Origin: Firm-04 sp964479595 | Lineage (GTDB): Bacteria > Bacillota > Clostridia > Oscillospirales > Ruminococcaceae | Assembly: GCA_964479595.1 (NCBI GenBank) | Contig: CAYZMU010000009.1 | Location: 1-42,286 of the forward strand | Direction: 5' to 3' | Length of the DNA: 42,286 nt | Shown: piece by piece, positions 40,399-42,286 of the stretch | How positions within the stretch are numbered: the stretch's first letter is position 1 | Layout of the letters: the number at the start of each line of letters is the position of its first letter | The notes under the pieces: model-generated | Told to the model about the DNA's origin: nothing | Seen by the model: only the letters and a program-made list of their open reading frames with translations | The model's database searches: none | Translations under genes and position numbers: made by a program

Positions 40399-41796
40399 AT
40401 GGCGGCGAAGAATATGAATCCGAAGAAATGTCCCATGCCGGTTCAGGACCCGGAGGAGAGAAGAAACAATTTTGACGAAGTCGCGCTCGGCTATACATAC
40501 GAAATGGCGGTGGAAGAGGCGAAGCGCTGCTTAAACTGCCCCAAGAAACCCTGCAGGTCCGCCTGTCCTGTCGCGATTGATATCCCGGCGTTTATCGAGA
40601 AAGTCGCGCAGGAGGACATGGAGGGCGCCTACGAGATCTTGAGCGCCTCCAGCGCGCTCCCGGCGGTCTGCGGCCGTGTCTGTCCGCAGGAAACCCAGTG
40701 CGAGGGCAAGTGCGTGCGCGGTATCAAGGGCGAGAGCGTCGGTATCGGGCGTCTGGAGCGCTTTGTCGCGGACTGGCACAGGGAGCATTCGCGTCAGACA
40801 CCCGTCGCCCCGAAACCGAACGGTCATAAAGTCGCGGTCATCGGTTCGGGCCCGAGCGGGCTTACCGCAGCAGGCGACCTCGCGAAGATGGGCTATCAGG
40901 TGACCGTTTATGAGGCGCTCCACGTCGCGGGCGGGGTTTTAAGCTACGGCATTCCGCAGTTTCGTCTGCCCAAGGAAATCGTGCAGCAGGAGATTGACAA
41001 CTTAAAGGCAATCGGCGTGGACATTCAGACCAACATGGTGATAGGCAAGGTCCTGACCATTGACGAGCTGCAGCAGATGGGCAACGAGGCGGTTTATATC
41101 GCGAGCGGCGCGGGGCTGCCGAGGTTTATGAATATCCCCGGGGAGAGCTTAAACGGCGTGTATTCCGCCAATGAGTTCCTCACCAGAATCAATCTCATGA
41201 AAGCCTACCGCGACGACGCCAAGACCCCCATCAAGCATTCGCACAATGTCGCGGTCGTGGGCGGGGGAAATGTCGCGATGGACGCCGCGCGGTGCGCCAA
41301 GAGACTCGGCGCGGAGAATGTGTATATCGTCTACCGCAGAGGGATGAAGGAACTGCCCGCGCGGGCGGAGGAAGTCGAGCACGCGCAGGAAGAGGGCATT
41401 ATCTTCAAGACGCTGACCAACCCCGTGGAGGTACTGGGGGATGAGAACGGCAGAGTCCGCGGGATGCGCTGTGTGGAGATGGAGCTGGGCGAGCCCGACG
41501 AGAGCGGGCGGCGCCGGCCGGTTGTCAAGGAAGGGAGCGAGTTTACGCTCGAGGTCGACACCATGATTATGTCCATCGGCACGAGCCCCAACCCGCTGAT
41601 TCGCAGCACGACGCCCGGTCTGGACGTAAACAGCCACGGGTGCATCATCACCGACGGCGAGGACGGGCTGACCACGCGCGAAGGCGTTTATGCGGGCGGC
41701 GACGCGGTAACAGGCGCGGCAACGGTCATTCTGGCGATGGGCGCGGGCAAGAGCGCCGCCAAGGCGATTGACGCGTATATCAGGAGCAAGGCGTAA
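40399..41796 (+). CDS. nfnB: NfnB-like subunit / NADPH-dependent glutamate synthase small-chain homologue
   Basis: A 465-aa flavoprotein often annotated gltA. Two [4Fe-4S] sites lie in the N-terminal part (CLNCPKKPCRSACP and CGRVCPQETQCEGKC). An FAD motif follows (VIGSGPSGLTAAGDLAKMGYQVTVYEA, ~143), then the NADPH site (VAVVGGGNVAMDAARCAKRLGAENVYIVYRR). Because it is paired with the NfnA-like gene 6 nt upstream, the Nfn role is favoured over glutamate synthase; no glutamate synthase large chain is present. Confidence 0.91.
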   Translation: MAAKNMNPKKCPMPVQDPEERRNNFDEVALGYTYEMAVEEAKRCLNCPKKPCRSACPVAIDIPAFIEKVAQEDMEGAYEILSASSALPAVCGRVCPQETQCEGKCVRGIKGESVGIGRLERFVADWHREHSRQTPVAPKPNGHKVAVIGSGPSGLTAAGDLAKMGYQVTVYEALHVAGGVLSYGIPQFRLPKEIVQQEIDNLKAIGVDIQTNMVIGKVLTIDELQQMGNEAVYIASGAGLPRFMNIPGESLNGVYSANEFLTRINLMKAYRDDAKTPIKHSHNVAVVGGGNVAMDAARCAKRLGAENVYIVYRRGMKELPARAEEVEHAQEEGIIFKTLTNPVEVLGDENGRVRGMRCVEMELGEPDESGRRRPVVKEGSEFTLEVDTMIMSIGTSPNPLIRSTTPGLDVNSHGCIITDGEDGLTTREGVYAGGDAVTGAATVILAMGAGKSAAKAIDAYIRSKA

Positions 41797-41819
41797 TATT
41801 ATTTTCTATGCGCTTTTTG

Positions 41820-41856
41820 GCGTCGGGGGTACTTATGTTATCCCCGACGCTTTTTT
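41820..41856 (+). terminator. rho-independent terminator of the nfn operon
   Basis: GCGTCGGGG and CCCCGACGC form a perfect 9-bp stem around a 13-base loop, followed by TTTTTT. It begins 24 nt after the nfnB stop. Confidence 0.9.
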
Positions 41857-41951
41857 CTGCCCGCCGTTTGTTAGCGGGAACTATGAGATTGTCCCCGTAG
41901 CTTTTTTCTGCCCGACATTTGTTATCGGGGTTGCAATGTTGTCCCCGTAGC
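41851..41951. repeat. tandem ~50-bp repeat of terminator-like hairpins
   Basis: Two units (41851-41901 and 41902-41951) each begin with TTTTTTCTGCCCG, share a GTTAnCGGG core, and end TTGTCCCCGTAGC. The nfn terminator just before has the same hairpin plan (CGGGG, ~12-base loop, CCCCG) with a 51-bp offset, so it can be seen as a first, diverged unit. Confidence 0.7.
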
Positions 41952-42286
41952 AGGCGATGCGGTCGCGAGTCGATATGTTTGGGGGCAGTCGCAAACCGCA
42001 GTCCCCCTCCGCCGGTTATGGGGTCGCGGGCAGTGGCGTTTGGGTGTGAACGCAAACTGTTTTTTTCGCCGCGGCACTGTCCGCGCGGAACCGGAGTGAA
42101 ACGAACCGCCCGCGGTTTGGGTCCCCTCAAGATATCCGATTCGCCCCCGCCCCCGAAAGCGGGGGCGTTTTGTTTTATCACGGGCGGCAAAGGAGGTTTC
42201 TCATAAAACCGCCAAATCAAGATTTTTGCGTAAAATGGTCAAAAAGCGGGTAATCACGAAAAAATATGCGCAAAAATACGCACATA
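41952..42286. other. non-coding tail, no gene seen
   Basis: About 335 bases without a supportable gene. It holds two loosely similar blocks with GGTCGCG and GTTTGGG (about 41961-42000 and 42021-42060), the second followed by TTTTTTT; short inverted repeats around 42095-42115; and the terminator at 42148-42176. AAAGGAGG near 42190 looks like a ribosome site but no start codon follows at usable distance. The last 70 bases are AT-rich. A minus-strand frame across 41780-42220 is repeat-driven and not convincing. Confidence 0.5.
42148..42176 (+). terminator. isolated GC-rich terminator
   Basis: CGCCCCCG, loop AAAG, CGGGGGCG, then TTTTGTTTT: a strong 8-bp stem with a U tract on the plus strand. 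No gene ends just before it, so it may end read-through or an unrecognised transcript. Confidence 0.75.

Noticed and set aside
41780..42220. 146-codon minus-strand frame with a 17-residue repeat pattern
   Set aside because: The repeat follows from the tandem 50-51 bp hairpin units, no ribosome site precedes the start, and it overlaps the nfnB end and terminators.
1..42286. Insertion sequences, prophage, integrase or defence island
   Set aside because: No transposase, integrase, phage or restriction/defence signature was found; the genes are mostly housekeeping and metabolic.

Overview
This window looks like a chromosomal piece of a fairly high-GC Clostridia member, most likely Oscillospiraceae/Ruminococcaceae and probably a metagenome-assembled or draft genome. 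The evidence is a Gram-positive PolC-type polymerase, WhiA, a short-form HisG with HisZ, a sortase with an LPXTG substrate, lipoproteins, an NfnAB transhydrogenase, AdhE, and a secreted dockerin-bearing glycosidase. Genes sit in compact operons on both strands, with strong Shine-Dalgarno sites and near-consensus sigma-A promoters. No insertion sequence, phage gene or CRISPR array is visible. Three runs of exactly 100 Ns (1070-1169, 6217-6316, 16486-16585) are scaffold gaps. The last two are flanked by exact 55-bp copies of the same sequence, so those gaps are probably artefactual.

Layout. 1-237: 3' end of a 5S rRNA, a hairpin, a CAT-anticodon tRNA and a terminator. 238-1069: ADP-ribosylglycohydrolase, cut by a gap. 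1208-9158 (minus): GH30 glycosidase with F5/8C-like and dockerin modules, a Na/Pi cotransporter, a sortase, and its likely substrate, a large LPXTG transglutaminase-like surface protein. 9269-12352 (minus): MurA and two cyclophilin-type proteins. 12682-15828 (plus): PH-like protein with an acidic tail, FkbM methyltransferase, N-carbamoylputrescine amidase-like protein, MBL-fold hydrolase. 15840-18005: lipoprotein (minus) divergent from a GPH-family sugar symporter (plus). 18051-23181 (minus): an operon reading OadG, OadB, AdhE and an APH/choline-kinase-fold kinase. 23420-24048 (plus): GNAT acetyltransferase, then a possible small RNA. 24054-35644 (minus): PolC, HisZ-HisG-HisD-HisC, a CoaE/M18 aminopeptidase in-frame fusion, WhiA. 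35772-37755: a 39-aa membrane peptide (minus) divergent from a 60-aa membrane protein and RadA (plus). 37769-39371 (minus): zinc macrodomain protein and SirTM-type sirtuin. 39553-41796 (plus): NfnA/NfnB. 41797-42286: non-coding tail with tandem terminator-like hairpins.

Functional themes. Cell-surface polysaccharide use and anchoring: GH30-dockerin, LPXTG protein plus sortase, GPH symporter. Fermentative redox: AdhE with a sodium-pump decarboxylase membrane module, and NfnAB. ADP-ribose chemistry: DraG-type hydrolase, and the macrodomain plus SirTM pair that shares a divergent promoter region with NfnAB. The observations most worth a second look are the candidate small RNA between the GNAT gene and whiA, the CoaE-aminopeptidase fusion with an internal start site, the SirTM/macrodomain pair without its usual lipoate partners in view, the sortase reading frame that runs through a strong terminator, and the 55-bp duplications at the gaps.
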